A DNA stretch of 64,000 bases from Nonlabens spongiae (GTDB taxonomy: Bacteria; Bacteroidota; Bacteroidia; Flavobacteriales; Flavobacteriaceae). The notes below the pieces were generated by a model. That model saw nothing but the letters and a program-made list of their open reading frames with translations. It made no database searches and had not been told where the DNA came from. Where the stretch lies: NCBI RefSeq assembly GCF_002117125.1, contig NZ_CP019344.1, positions 1,116,001-1,180,000 on the forward strand. The letters run 5' to 3'. Of the stretch, positions 50,739-58,518 are shown one piece after another. Each line of letters begins with the position of its first letter. Position 1 is the first letter of the stretch. The translations under genes and the position numbers were made by a program.

Positions 50739-52160
50739 ATGAAAATGGATACCATTACTGCACTTGCGACTCCACCAGGAGCTGGAGCCATAGCTGTCAT
50801 ACGCATCTCGGGACCAGAGGCTCATCAAATTGCTGATGCGCTTTTTATCCCGATCGGGAAAAAGTCGGCTGGGAACTATGTGAGTTCTATGAAAGGGCAT
50901 ACGGTTCAGCTAGGGCATATTGTTAACTCTGGACGCACAATAGACGAGGTATTGCTGACTAAGTTTGCCGCGCCTCGTTCCTACACTGGTGAACATGTGG
51001 TGGAAATCTCGTGCCACGGTTCTATTTATATACAGCAGGAAATCATAGCTGCCTGTCTAGCTCACGGAGCTCGCACGGCACAAGCTGGTGAGTTCACCTT
51101 GCAAGCTTTTCTCAATGGAAAAATGGATCTCTCTCAAGCCGAGGCTGTATCTGACCTGATCGCGAGTGAAAGTGAAACCGCTCACCAAATCGCGTTACAA
51201 CAAATGCGCGGTGGGTTTTCTAGCGAACTTCAAGGGCTGCGGGCGCAACTGCTCAATTTTGCCAGTCTCATCGAGCTGGAACTTGATTTTAGCGAGGAAG
51301 ACGTGGCCTTTGCAAATCGGGATGATTTAAAAAAATTACTGGCCGAGTGCCAAGCGACCTTAAAAAAACTGATCGACAGTTTCGCTCTAGGAAATGTGCT
51401 CAAATCTGGGATACCCGTCGCCATTGTAGGTGAACCTAATGTAGGAAAATCGACTTTGCTGAATGCCTTGCTTAACGAGGAAAAAGCCATCGTAAGCGAC
51501 ATTGCGGGTACTACTAGAGATGCTATTGAAGATGAAATCAATATCGAGGGCGTGCGCTTCCGTTTAATTGACACCGCAGGAATACGGGAAACAAAAGATA
51601 CCATAGAAGGCATGGGAATCCAGCGTTCCTATGCAAAAGCAGAGCAATCTAAACTGGTGCTCTATCTACTCGACGCCACCCAACTCAACACGCAGCCTCG
51701 CATCGTTCATTGTCTGATGCGCATACAAATCATGCGTGAGAAGTTCCCAGATAAGCCGCTGGTAGTCATTTTGAACAAGATCGACCAGATCACGGGACTG
51801 GAACATGCCGAGCTTACCAAAAAAATCCACGACAAATCACCGTCCACGATTTTGATATCGTTAAGCGCAAAAGCCGGTAATGGCGTAGAAGAACTAAAAA
51901 AGGCCTTAGTAGAAAGTTTCAAAAGCGGTGCGCTCTCCAGCGATCAGAGTATTGTGAGCAACGCCCGTCACTATGATGCGTTACAAAGTGCCTATTCCAG
52001 CCTTATGGAAGTCCAGCAAGGCATCGCAGAAGATGTATCCAGCGAGTTCCTAGCCATAGATATACGCGCCACGGCAGAATCGCTCGGTTTGATCACCGGC
52101 GAGATTACAAATGATGAACTGCTTGGGAATATCTTTAGTCAGTTTTGTATCGGGAAGTAA
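50739..52160 (+). CDS. mnmE: tRNA uridine-5-carboxymethylaminomethyl modification GTPase MnmE
   Basis: With MnmG it modifies U34 of tRNAs reading two-box codons. The 473-residue protein shows the N-terminal THF-binding domain (TITALATPPGAGAIAVIRISG, FAAPRSYTGEHVVEISCHGS, GEFTLQAFLNGKMDLSQAEAVSDLI), the inserted G domain (VAIVGEPNVGKSTLLNALL, DIAGTTRD, DTAGIRETKD, LNKID) and the C-terminal catalytic end FSQFCIGK with its Cys. It is the host gene bordering the integrative element, whose first features begin within about 70 bp of its stop. Confidence 0.97.
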   Translation: MKMDTITALATPPGAGAIAVIRISGPEAHQIADALFIPIGKKSAGNYVSSMKGHTVQLGHIVNSGRTIDEVLLTKFAAPRSYTGEHVVEISCHGSIYIQQEIIAACLAHGARTAQAGEFTLQAFLNGKMDLSQAEAVSDLIASESETAHQIALQQMRGGFSSELQGLRAQLLNFASLIELELDFSEEDVAFANRDDLKKLLAECQATLKKLIDSFALGNVLKSGIPVAIVGEPNVGKSTLLNALLNEEKAIVSDIAGTTRDAIEDEINIEGVRFRLIDTAGIRETKDTIEGMGIQRSYAKAEQSKLVLYLLDATQLNTQPRIVHCLMRIQIMREKFPDKPLVVILNKIDQITGLEHAELTKKIHDKSPSTILISLSAKAGNGVEELKKALVESFKSGALSSDQSIVSNARHYDALQSAYSSLMEVQQGIAEDVSSEFLAIDIRATAESLGLITGEITNDELLGNIFSQFCIGK

Positions 52161-52225
52161 TCAACTTTCTTTTTATACTCAACTAACTGTTTTTCTTTAC
52201 TTTAAATATATTTATCTATTCTTTT

Positions 52226-52297
52226 TTGTTGCCTATTTGCCCTTTTTCAGCTATATTTGTTGTCTAATCGTTGCCTACTTTGTGTATTTGTTGCCCA
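52226..52297. repeat. Four phased direct repeats, likely integrase arm sites
   Basis: TTGTTGCCTA (52226), TTGTTGTCTA (52257), a CGTTGCCTA copy (52268) and TTGTTGCCCA (52288). Start-to-start distances are 31, 11 and 20 bp, close to 3, 1 and 2 DNA turns, as expected for proteins bound on one face. Confidence 0.6.
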
Positions 52298-52378
52298 AAA
52301 ATGATGATTAGGAAACAAAGCGAAATGATGCACCATAACGCCCCACGTTGCACCACTTCTGCATAAATAGCACCATAT

Positions 52379-52750
52379 ATGAGTACCAATTTACACATCC
52401 CAAAAACCTGTGAATACTGCGGAAACCTTTTTACTGCTCGTACCACAGTTACGCGATACTGTTCGCACAAATGCAACAGCAGGCACTACAAACAGATCAA
52501 GAGAGAAGAAAAAGTAAAGCAAGCTTTACGAGAAACCCACAATCAAGCAACCACTACCCCACAAGTAGTTGAAACCTCAACTATTAATGTTGCCAACAAA
52601 GATTTTTTAAGTGTTACCGAAGCATCAAAATTAATAGGTGTAAGTAGATGGACCATACAACGTATGATTAAGCGCGGACAGCTAAAGGCGGTTCCCTTTG
52701 GACGCAAACATATAGTCGCACGATACCAGATTGAAAACCTCTTTAATTAA
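52379..52750 (+). CDS. Zinc-ribbon plus excisionase-type HTH protein
   Basis: A 123-residue DNA-binding protein. Residues 11-35 contain CEYCGNLF and YCSHKC, a four-Cys zinc ribbon; a polar linker follows; residues 72-122 form a MerR/excisionase-like helix-turn-helix (LSVTEASKLIGVSRWTIQRMIKRGQLKAVPFGRKHIV). Such proteins stand immediately upstream of integrase genes in Bacteroidetes elements and probably help excision or regulate the integrase. Eight bp separate it from the integrase. Confidence 0.85.
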   Translation: MSTNLHIPKTCEYCGNLFTARTTVTRYCSHKCNSRHYKQIKREEKVKQALRETHNQATTTPQVVETSTINVANKDFLSVTEASKLIGVSRWTIQRMIKRGQLKAVPFGRKHIVARYQIENLFN

Positions 52751-52757
52751 TAGCCTT

Positions 52758-53852
52758 ATGAAAGTCACACTACGCGAGCGCAAGAAAAACGGAAAAATAG
52801 CTTTGTACCTTGATTACTACCATAAGGGCAAAAGAAAAACAGAGTACCTAAAATTGTATTTATCCCTTAATCCTAAAAGTAAAGCAGAAAAAGATCTCAA
52901 TAAGAAGACTCAAGAACTGGCAACGACTATTTGTGCACAGCGACAAATCGAGATACAAAACGGACACTACGGATTTCAGGATATTGAGAAATTAAAGGGA
53001 AGTTTCATAGCTTATGTTACCGCACTTGCAGAAAAGAAAAATACCAGTAAAGGTAATCACGGCAATTGGTACAGTATGTTGAAACATCTAAAGGCATTTC
53101 AAACAACTGACATAAGTTTCGACCAGGTTGATAAACAATTTGTAGAACGGTTTAAAGAATACCTCGATAAGACTGCTATTGGTAGAGCGAACAAGCCATT
53201 ATCACAAAATTCTAAATATTCATATTACGGTAAATTCACAGCAGCTCTAAAGCAAGCTGTGAAAGATGGTATATTAAGAGTAAATCCAGCAACAGGTGTT
53301 GACCATTTCAAACAAGGCGAACCACAACGTGAATTTCTAACATTATCTGAATTACAGCAAGCTGTAAATACAGAATGTGAATTACCAGAACTAAAGAAAG
53401 CATTTATATTTTCTGCCCTTACCGGTTTAAGGTGGTCAGATATTGAGAAAATGCTATGGTCAGAATTGCAGCACTCTAAAGAAAACGGCTACTACATTAG
53501 ATTTAGGCAAAAGAAAACTAAAGGAGCTGAAACCCTACCTATTTCAGAACAAGCTGTTCAATTATTAGGCGACCGAAAAGACCCAACAGATAAAGTTTTT
53601 CAGGGTTTACATTATAGCGCCTGGACAAATCTAAAATTACAGCAATGGATGATGAAGGCTGGAATTTCTAAAACAATCACTTTTCACTGTGCAAGACATA
53701 CTTACGCTACGCTTCAGCTTACTTTGGGAACTGATATATATACAGTATCAAAATTATTAGGTCATAAAGAATTGCGTACCACACAGATTTATGCAAAAGT
53801 AATAGATGACAAAAAACGTGAAGCTTCTAACCGTATTCAACTTGATTTATAA
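52758..53852 (+). CDS. Tyrosine-type site-specific recombinase (integrase)
   Basis: A 364-residue integrase with the flavobacterial N-terminal arm-binding region (TLRERKKNGKIALYLDYYHKGKRK), a SAM-like core-binding domain and a catalytic domain. Catalytic residues are Arg in ALTGLRWSDI, His-x-x-Arg in HCARHTYATL, His in LLGHKELRTTQ and the Tyr nucleophile in IYAKV. ATG at 52758 is chosen (MKVTLRERK); an earlier TTG/ATG-like frame start at 52731 overlaps the upstream gene. The stop overlaps the next gene by one base (TAATG). Confidence 0.95.
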   Translation: MKVTLRERKKNGKIALYLDYYHKGKRKTEYLKLYLSLNPKSKAEKDLNKKTQELATTICAQRQIEIQNGHYGFQDIEKLKGSFIAYVTALAEKKNTSKGNHGNWYSMLKHLKAFQTTDISFDQVDKQFVERFKEYLDKTAIGRANKPLSQNSKYSYYGKFTAALKQAVKDGILRVNPATGVDHFKQGEPQREFLTLSELQQAVNTECELPELKKAFIFSALTGLRWSDIEKMLWSELQHSKENGYYIRFRQKKTKGAETLPISEQAVQLLGDRKDPTDKVFQGLHYSAWTNLKLQQWMMKAGISKTITFHCARHTYATLQLTLGTDIYTVSKLLGHKELRTTQIYAKVIDDKKREASNRIQLDL

Positions 53853-54865
53853 TGAGCAAAGATTTATTTTCTGATATACTTTATGTTGATACTTATTTAA
53901 AAGACCAACGTAGCGAAGTAAAATTTAAAGAGCTACTTCCAAAACTTGATAAAGAGTACAAGGAAACAACGCCTACCCAAGAAATCCGCTTTCCTAAAAA
54001 AGCATTTTCGGCAAAGCTCAAATATTATGAGAAACTCATTGATAAAACGACGGCAACGCATTTTAATGAAATGATTTCTGAACTTGATAGGACTTCAACA
54101 AATGAGCACTTACAATTTCTTTATCAGAAATGGCATAATAGATTTGTGAGTTATCTAATAAACATACAGCAGTATATCCAGAATAATGAAATGCAAGAAA
54201 AAGCTTTTGTTGTACCAGGTGCATCTGCTGATGCAGATCACACACACGCTATATTTTATTTGAAGGCAAATGCTATCTTATTGTTTCTTGAGTTACAAGA
54301 ACGGTTTAATGAACACAGTAATGAAGATATTTTAACCCAAGAACAAATTCACGAACTTTACTTTAAAGAGCTACCACCACAAGACCTATATGTGGTCGAT
54401 TTCAGCGGAAAGCCTATTAGTAATCCAAAACCGTCAAAAAATGTAGGCGGTAAATTCAATGCGATTAAAGCAGACCTTGACTTTAGAATACCTAATGATA
54501 AAATCTTGACTTATGCAGAGCTGGTCAAACAATCAAAAGCTGATGCGTTAGCACGTCTCGAAGAAAGACTGGTGGAAGAAAATCTTATTGATAATAAATA
54601 TTCATTCATTGACAAACGTGGCAACAAACAGGTAATAGCTGCATTTTTGCTCTCATTATTTGAAAAAGGTTACTTCAACGAGCGAATTTTTCCCGATAAC
54701 AAGCCGTCAAAAAAGATTGAAAGAAAGCATATCACAAAATTCTTCGCTCACAGATATGGCCCAGGTAGTAATGCTGATAAAGAGTACCGAAACTTTGAAG
54801 GTACTATGCGACCAAAATATGACAATCTACTTATCAAACATCCTTGGCTTGACCAAATAAGCTAA
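53852..54865 (+). CDS. Accessory protein coupled to the integrase, unknown function
   Basis: A 337-residue soluble, helix-rich protein without recognised domain. The C-terminal 110 residues (NKQVIAAFLLSLFEKGYFNERIF and KKIERKHITKFFAHRYG) resemble regulators and accessory factors found behind integrases in Bacteroidetes elements (RteC-like by general look). The one-base overlap with the integrase shows that the two are made together. It may influence excision or integration. Confidence 0.65.
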   Translation: MSKDLFSDILYVDTYLKDQRSEVKFKELLPKLDKEYKETTPTQEIRFPKKAFSAKLKYYEKLIDKTTATHFNEMISELDRTSTNEHLQFLYQKWHNRFVSYLINIQQYIQNNEMQEKAFVVPGASADADHTHAIFYLKANAILLFLELQERFNEHSNEDILTQEQIHELYFKELPPQDLYVVDFSGKPISNPKPSKNVGGKFNAIKADLDFRIPNDKILTYAELVKQSKADALARLEERLVEENLIDNKYSFIDKRGNKQVIAAFLLSLFEKGYFNERIFPDNKPSKKIERKHITKFFAHRYGPGSNADKEYRNFEGTMRPKYDNLLIKHPWLDQIS

Positions 54866-55035
54866 AAAATCATTATTTCTTAAAGTGGTATTATAACTAT
54901 ATAGTACCAATAGTTAATACCAATTCTATTTCAAAACGCTAATATACAGCGTGTTGTTAATACCATTTTTGCCTTTTTCTACAGTACCAAGCACATCTTC
55001 CCATATTGCACTTGCAGTTGACAATCAGCTGTGAT

Positions 55036-55047
55036 GTTTGCGCAAAC
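55036..55047. promoter_or_regulatory. Perfect palindrome upstream of two HTH genes
   Basis: GTTTGCGCAAAC, 12 bp with two-fold symmetry, 29 bp before the ATG at 55077. The imperfect CGCTAATATACAGCG lies about 100 bp upstream. Position and symmetry suggest an operator for one of the element's HTH proteins. The rest of the 211-bp gap shows no gene. Confidence 0.45.
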
Positions 55048-55076
55048 GTCCTTAATTATTTATAACAATAGAAATA

Positions 55077-55379
55077 ATGGACGATAACATTATTGAACAA
55101 TTAGACCGCATCGAAAAGATGCTGCAACAGCAACAGGCGTTGCAAAAAACGGTATTGAATTTTAACGAGACTTGTGCTTTTTTAGAACTTTCTCAATCGC
55201 ATCTGTACAAACTAACGAGTACAGGAGCCATACCACATTACAAACCCAACGGAAAGAAAATCTATTTCCATAGGGAAGAACTTGACCAGTGGTTGCTACG
55301 CAACCGTATGGATACGCAGGACGAGATCGAACAGCAAGCTGCCGATTACCTAATCAATAAAGGAAGGGTACAGCTATGA
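55077..55379 (+). CDS. Excisionase-like HTH protein
   Basis: A 100-residue protein: an N-terminal short coiled coil (IIEQLDRIEKMLQQQQALQ) and a MerR/Xis-type winged helix (LNFNETCAFLELSQSHLYKLTSTGAIPHYKPNGKKIYFHREELDQWL). Standard for Bacteroidetes mobile elements, where these proteins steer excision. It overlaps the next gene by ATGA. Confidence 0.88.
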   Translation: MDDNIIEQLDRIEKMLQQQQALQKTVLNFNETCAFLELSQSHLYKLTSTGAIPHYKPNGKKIYFHREELDQWLLRNRMDTQDEIEQQAADYLINKGRVQL

Positions 55380-55669
55380 ATGATTTAATCCCACTTATCC
55401 TTGCGCTCTCTGAACAAATAAAGGAACTGAAAGTCTATATCCATCTCATAAGAAAATCGAGAGCAGAAGTCTTAAAAGACAATTGGGTGGATAATCAGGA
55501 TGTGATGCAGATGCTTCACATTAGTAAGCGAACACTACAGACTTTTAGAAGCAACGGCACTTTGCCTTACAGCAAAGTTTCTGGAAAGTTTTATTACAAG
55601 GTATCTGATATCGAAGCACTGTTTAAGAACAATTACTATAACCATAATTTCAAAAACAATGGTAAGTAG
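55376..55669 (+). CDS. Second excisionase-like HTH protein
   Basis: Ninety-seven residues: a helical start followed by the HTH_17-type domain (VDNQDVMQMLHISKRTLQTFRSNGTLPYSKVSGKFYYKVSDIEAL). It is related to, but distinct from, the preceding protein; both are co-translated, suggesting a heteromeric excision complex. Its 3' end overlaps the following primase-like gene by 11 bp. Confidence 0.87.
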   Translation: MNDLIPLILALSEQIKELKVYIHLIRKSRAEVLKDNWVDNQDVMQMLHISKRTLQTFRSNGTLPYSKVSGKFYYKVSDIEALFKNNYYNHNFKNNGK

Positions 55670-56567
55670 AGCTGCAATTATAGATAAAACACATTACGGC
55701 TTAAATATTTATGCCTACGTGTTAAGACAATACTATCCCGGCACAACCGTCCTTTCCCTTTCGGGAAGGGATTGCGGGATAACGAGAAACCCCTTCAACG
55801 ATGATAAGGAAACGCTTTCTGTCTGCATTAAAGATGGTATGGCAATACATACAGATATAGATCTACCAACTTTTAAAGGAGATGTGTTTGACTTTGCTGC
55901 CAAATATTTCAAGTCTAAAAATGAAGATGACTTACTGCTATGTATTTGCGATGCGTTGCATCTTAATATTAAAGTGAAAGATGACGAAGATCCACTTGCG
56001 TGGCTCAATGATGACGATAATACGTGGCACACAGATATAAGCTTTTTCAAAGCACCTATACGGAACGTTTTTCCATCCGAAACGCTTCGCCTGCATCACA
56101 TTTACGAGCTTATCTCAAGTGATAAGTACAGAAGTGTAACTATTGATTTGAGAGCCATTACAGACCCTAAAATCAAACGTAAAATCAAAGCAAACAATTT
56201 GGATTACGTAACATTTTCGGGAGTTTTTGAAAGGAGAAACGACAACAATCTGGTTAAGCATTCTAATCTCATCACGATTGACTTCGACCATCTGGAAAAC
56301 TTGGAAAAAACAAGACAGTTATTGTTAGCCGATAAAGCTTTTGACACAGAACTTTTATTTGCATCGCCATCTGGCGATGGCCTTAAATGGATTGTTCGCG
56401 TTGATCTTGAACAAGCAACACACGCACAGTATTTTCAAGCAATTACAAATTATTTACAATATACGTACAACATAGAAGTAGATGCATCTGGTAAAGATGT
56501 TTCCCGGGCTTGTTTTTTATGCCACGACCCTAATGCATTTCTTCACAAAAGACATAGAGCACTATGA
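55659..56567 (+). CDS. BT4734/BF3469-type protein (VirE N-terminal, primase-like)
   Basis: A 302-residue protein. The C-terminal half carries the BT4734-like/VirE_N core: LITIDFDHLENLEKTRQLL, LLFASPSGDGLKWIVRVD and HAQYFQAITNYLQYTYNIEVDASGKDVSRACFLCHDP, which resembles archaeo-eukaryotic-type primase domains with the DFD metal site and SPSGDG loop. The N-terminal half contains a Cys- and His-bearing segment of unknown type. With the following DUF3987 protein it probably forms a replication or mobilisation module. Overlaps that gene by four bases (ATGA). Confidence 0.83.
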   Translation: MVSRAAIIDKTHYGLNIYAYVLRQYYPGTTVLSLSGRDCGITRNPFNDDKETLSVCIKDGMAIHTDIDLPTFKGDVFDFAAKYFKSKNEDDLLLCICDALHLNIKVKDDEDPLAWLNDDDNTWHTDISFFKAPIRNVFPSETLRLHHIYELISSDKYRSVTIDLRAITDPKIKRKIKANNLDYVTFSGVFERRNDNNLVKHSNLITIDFDHLENLEKTRQLLLADKAFDTELLFASPSGDGLKWIVRVDLEQATHAQYFQAITNYLQYTYNIEVDASGKDVSRACFLCHDPNAFLHKRHRAL

Positions 56568-58300
56568 AGAATTTTAATCCTTTAGAATGGCTGGATAAGC
56601 CTGCAAAGCAGGCACCACCCAAAGAACCTATCGTTCAGCAACCTGTACCTACAGCACTTACAAGTACTGATATTGAAAGCTATGTTTCGAGCATTGAACA
56701 GTCTGGAATTGACATTACAGGAGACTACGCAACCTGGCGAAATATAGGTTTTGCGTTGGCATCTGAATACGGCGAACAAGGCAGAGATATGTACCATCGT
56801 GTGAGCCGCAACTATACAGATTACAATCACAAGGAATGTGACGACCAATTTACCAAATGCCTTACGGCATCTGGTCACGGTATTAATATCGCAACCTTTT
56901 ATCATCACGCACATAACGCTGGTATTAAGCTTGCAAAAAGCGAGAGCATCAATCCTACAGAACAAGCAGTTGAACAAAAAAGGGAACTAATGCCTGTGAT
57001 ACCGCAAGCGGTACACGACACGGTTCCTGAATTTCTCAAAGGAGTAATTCAGCCTGCAAGCAGTCCAGAAGAAAGAGATATTTTGTTGTTAGGAGCATTG
57101 ACCGTATTAAGTGCCTGTTTTCCTAATCTATACGGTTTTTATGATGAGCGCAAAGTTTATGCAAACCTATACCTGTTTGTAACCGCAGCAGCTTCAGCAG
57201 GAAAAGGCAAGCTCAACCAACTTAAAAAGTTGGTAATGCCTATTCATAAAATGTTTAGGGAACAATCTAAATCCTTAAAGCAACAGCACGAAGCTGAAAT
57301 GGCAACCTATAATATGAACAAGAACAAAAGCGACAATTTGGAAAAACCTGTTAAACCACCTGAAAGAATGCTATTTATTCCTGCCAACAACAGTACAACA
57401 GGAGTTTATCAGTTAATTTCAGATAATGAAGGACGCGGGTTAATGTTTGAGACCGAAGGCGATACGCTTACACAAGCATTCAAATCGGATTATGGTAATT
57501 ATAGCGATGGTTTTCGTAAGGCATTTCATCACGAAAACATCAGTTATTATCGCAGAACAGATCGTGAGTTGGTAGATATTGAAAAACCCTGTCTATCTAC
57601 CCTATTGTCAGGTACGCCCAAGCAGATTGCTTTATTGGTTCCCAATGCAGAAAACGGCTTATTCAGCCGCTTTGTATTCTACTATATGAATATTAAACCT
57701 GAATGGAAAGATGTATTTGCAACACATAGTAAGGTAGGTTTAGAAGAGCATTACACAAATTTGGGAAATCAATTTTTAGGCTTGTTCAAGACGCTCAAAA
57801 ACAATCCTGAAATAAGGGTTACGCTTTCGCGAAAGCAGCAACAACGTTTTAATGAGTATTTCTCAAAAATGCAAGCTAAATATATCAGCATACAACCGAT
57901 GGAGTATATCGCCACGGTAAGAAGATTAGGATTGGTGGCATTTAGAATGGCAATGATTTTTACAGCCTTACGTACAATGGAAGATGGCGACGTAAATACG
58001 GTAAAGGAATGTGAAGATGCAGATTTTGAAAATTGCTTAAAGATTATTACGGTCTTGGTACAACACAGTAGTGCAGTATTCAATGATTTACCTACTGAAC
58101 CAGCAAAAAAGCGCAGACCCAATAAAAAGGAACGTTTCTTACAAGGTTTGCCTAAAAAGTTTGACCGCACCAAATATCTCGAAATCGCAGATGCCCACAA
58201 CATTCCGCATAAGACGGCAGAAGGATATATGACCAAGTTTGTAAAAGATGGTATTATACATCGTGAGAGCCACGGTCAATATTTAATTCCTGACGAATAG
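56564..58300 (+). CDS. DUF3987 domain protein with PriCT-like N-terminus
   Basis: A 578-residue protein. Residues about 35-120 resemble the PriCT-type primase C-terminal domain (YATWRNIGFALASEYGEQGRDMYHRVSRNYTDYNHKECDDQF). The DUF3987 part follows with a P-loop-like FVTAAASAGKGKLNQLKKL, VYQLISDNEGRGLMFETEGDTLTQAF (Walker-B-like) and LLSGTPKQIALLVPNAENGLFSRFVFYYM, as in helicase-like replication proteins of prophages and elements. A C-terminal winged helix ends the protein. The palindrome at 57823 encodes LSRKQ. Confidence 0.85.
   Translation: MKNFNPLEWLDKPAKQAPPKEPIVQQPVPTALTSTDIESYVSSIEQSGIDITGDYATWRNIGFALASEYGEQGRDMYHRVSRNYTDYNHKECDDQFTKCLTASGHGINIATFYHHAHNAGIKLAKSESINPTEQAVEQKRELMPVIPQAVHDTVPEFLKGVIQPASSPEERDILLLGALTVLSACFPNLYGFYDERKVYANLYLFVTAAASAGKGKLNQLKKLVMPIHKMFREQSKSLKQQHEAEMATYNMNKNKSDNLEKPVKPPERMLFIPANNSTTGVYQLISDNEGRGLMFETEGDTLTQAFKSDYGNYSDGFRKAFHHENISYYRRTDRELVDIEKPCLSTLLSGTPKQIALLVPNAENGLFSRFVFYYMNIKPEWKDVFATHSKVGLEEHYTNLGNQFLGLFKTLKNNPEIRVTLSRKQQQRFNEYFSKMQAKYISIQPMEYIATVRRLGLVAFRMAMIFTALRTMEDGDVNTVKECEDADFENCLKIITVLVQHSSAVFNDLPTEPAKKRRPNKKERFLQGLPKKFDRTKYLEIADAHNIPHKTAEGYMTKFVKDGIIHRESHGQYLIPDE
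57823..57836. repeat. GCTTTCGCGAAAGC palindrome, copy 12
   Basis: Perfect 14-mer in the DUF3987 gene, the only perfect copy inside the integrative element. Confidence 0.9.
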
Positions 58301-58326
58301 CAGTAAATTGATCTTAAGTATAAAGA

Positions 58327-58353
58327 AAATCGGGCAAATCCCGATTTCTTTAT
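58327..58353 (+). terminator. Terminator separating core and cargo of the element
   Basis: Eight-bp stem AAATCGGG / CCCGATTT, loop CAAAT, then CTTTATTT. Confidence 0.75.
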
Positions 58354-58455
58354 TTCCGCAAATCCTGAACATTCTAAATACCCTAAATCATTGGTGTGAT
58401 TACAGTTGTAAACGATATTGACAATAATTTGTTGATAACGCATATTTGTTTTTGG

Positions 58456-58485
58456 TTGTTTCTTTATTTCCTTTTATTAGTTTTG
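58456..58485 (+). promoter_or_regulatory. Promoter of the HTH-PIWI gene, exact consensus
   Basis: TTG at 58456-58458, 19-bp spacer, TAGTTTTG at 58478-58485. Expected start about 58491, leaving a leader near 28 nt. The preceding 218-bp gap also holds TTGT-N11-ACAA inverted half-sites near 58404, possible operators for the XRE domain. Confidence 0.75.
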
Positions 58486-58518
58486 GACAAAATATGACAA
58501 GTCTAAATAATTCCAGTT

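Noticed and set aside
51230..51613. 127-codon ORF antisense to mnmE
   Set aside because: Low-complexity Ser-rich product that mirrors the codon pattern of mnmE.
57769..58236. 155-codon ORF antisense to the DUF3987 gene
   Set aside because: Mirror of a well-supported gene with no independent signals.
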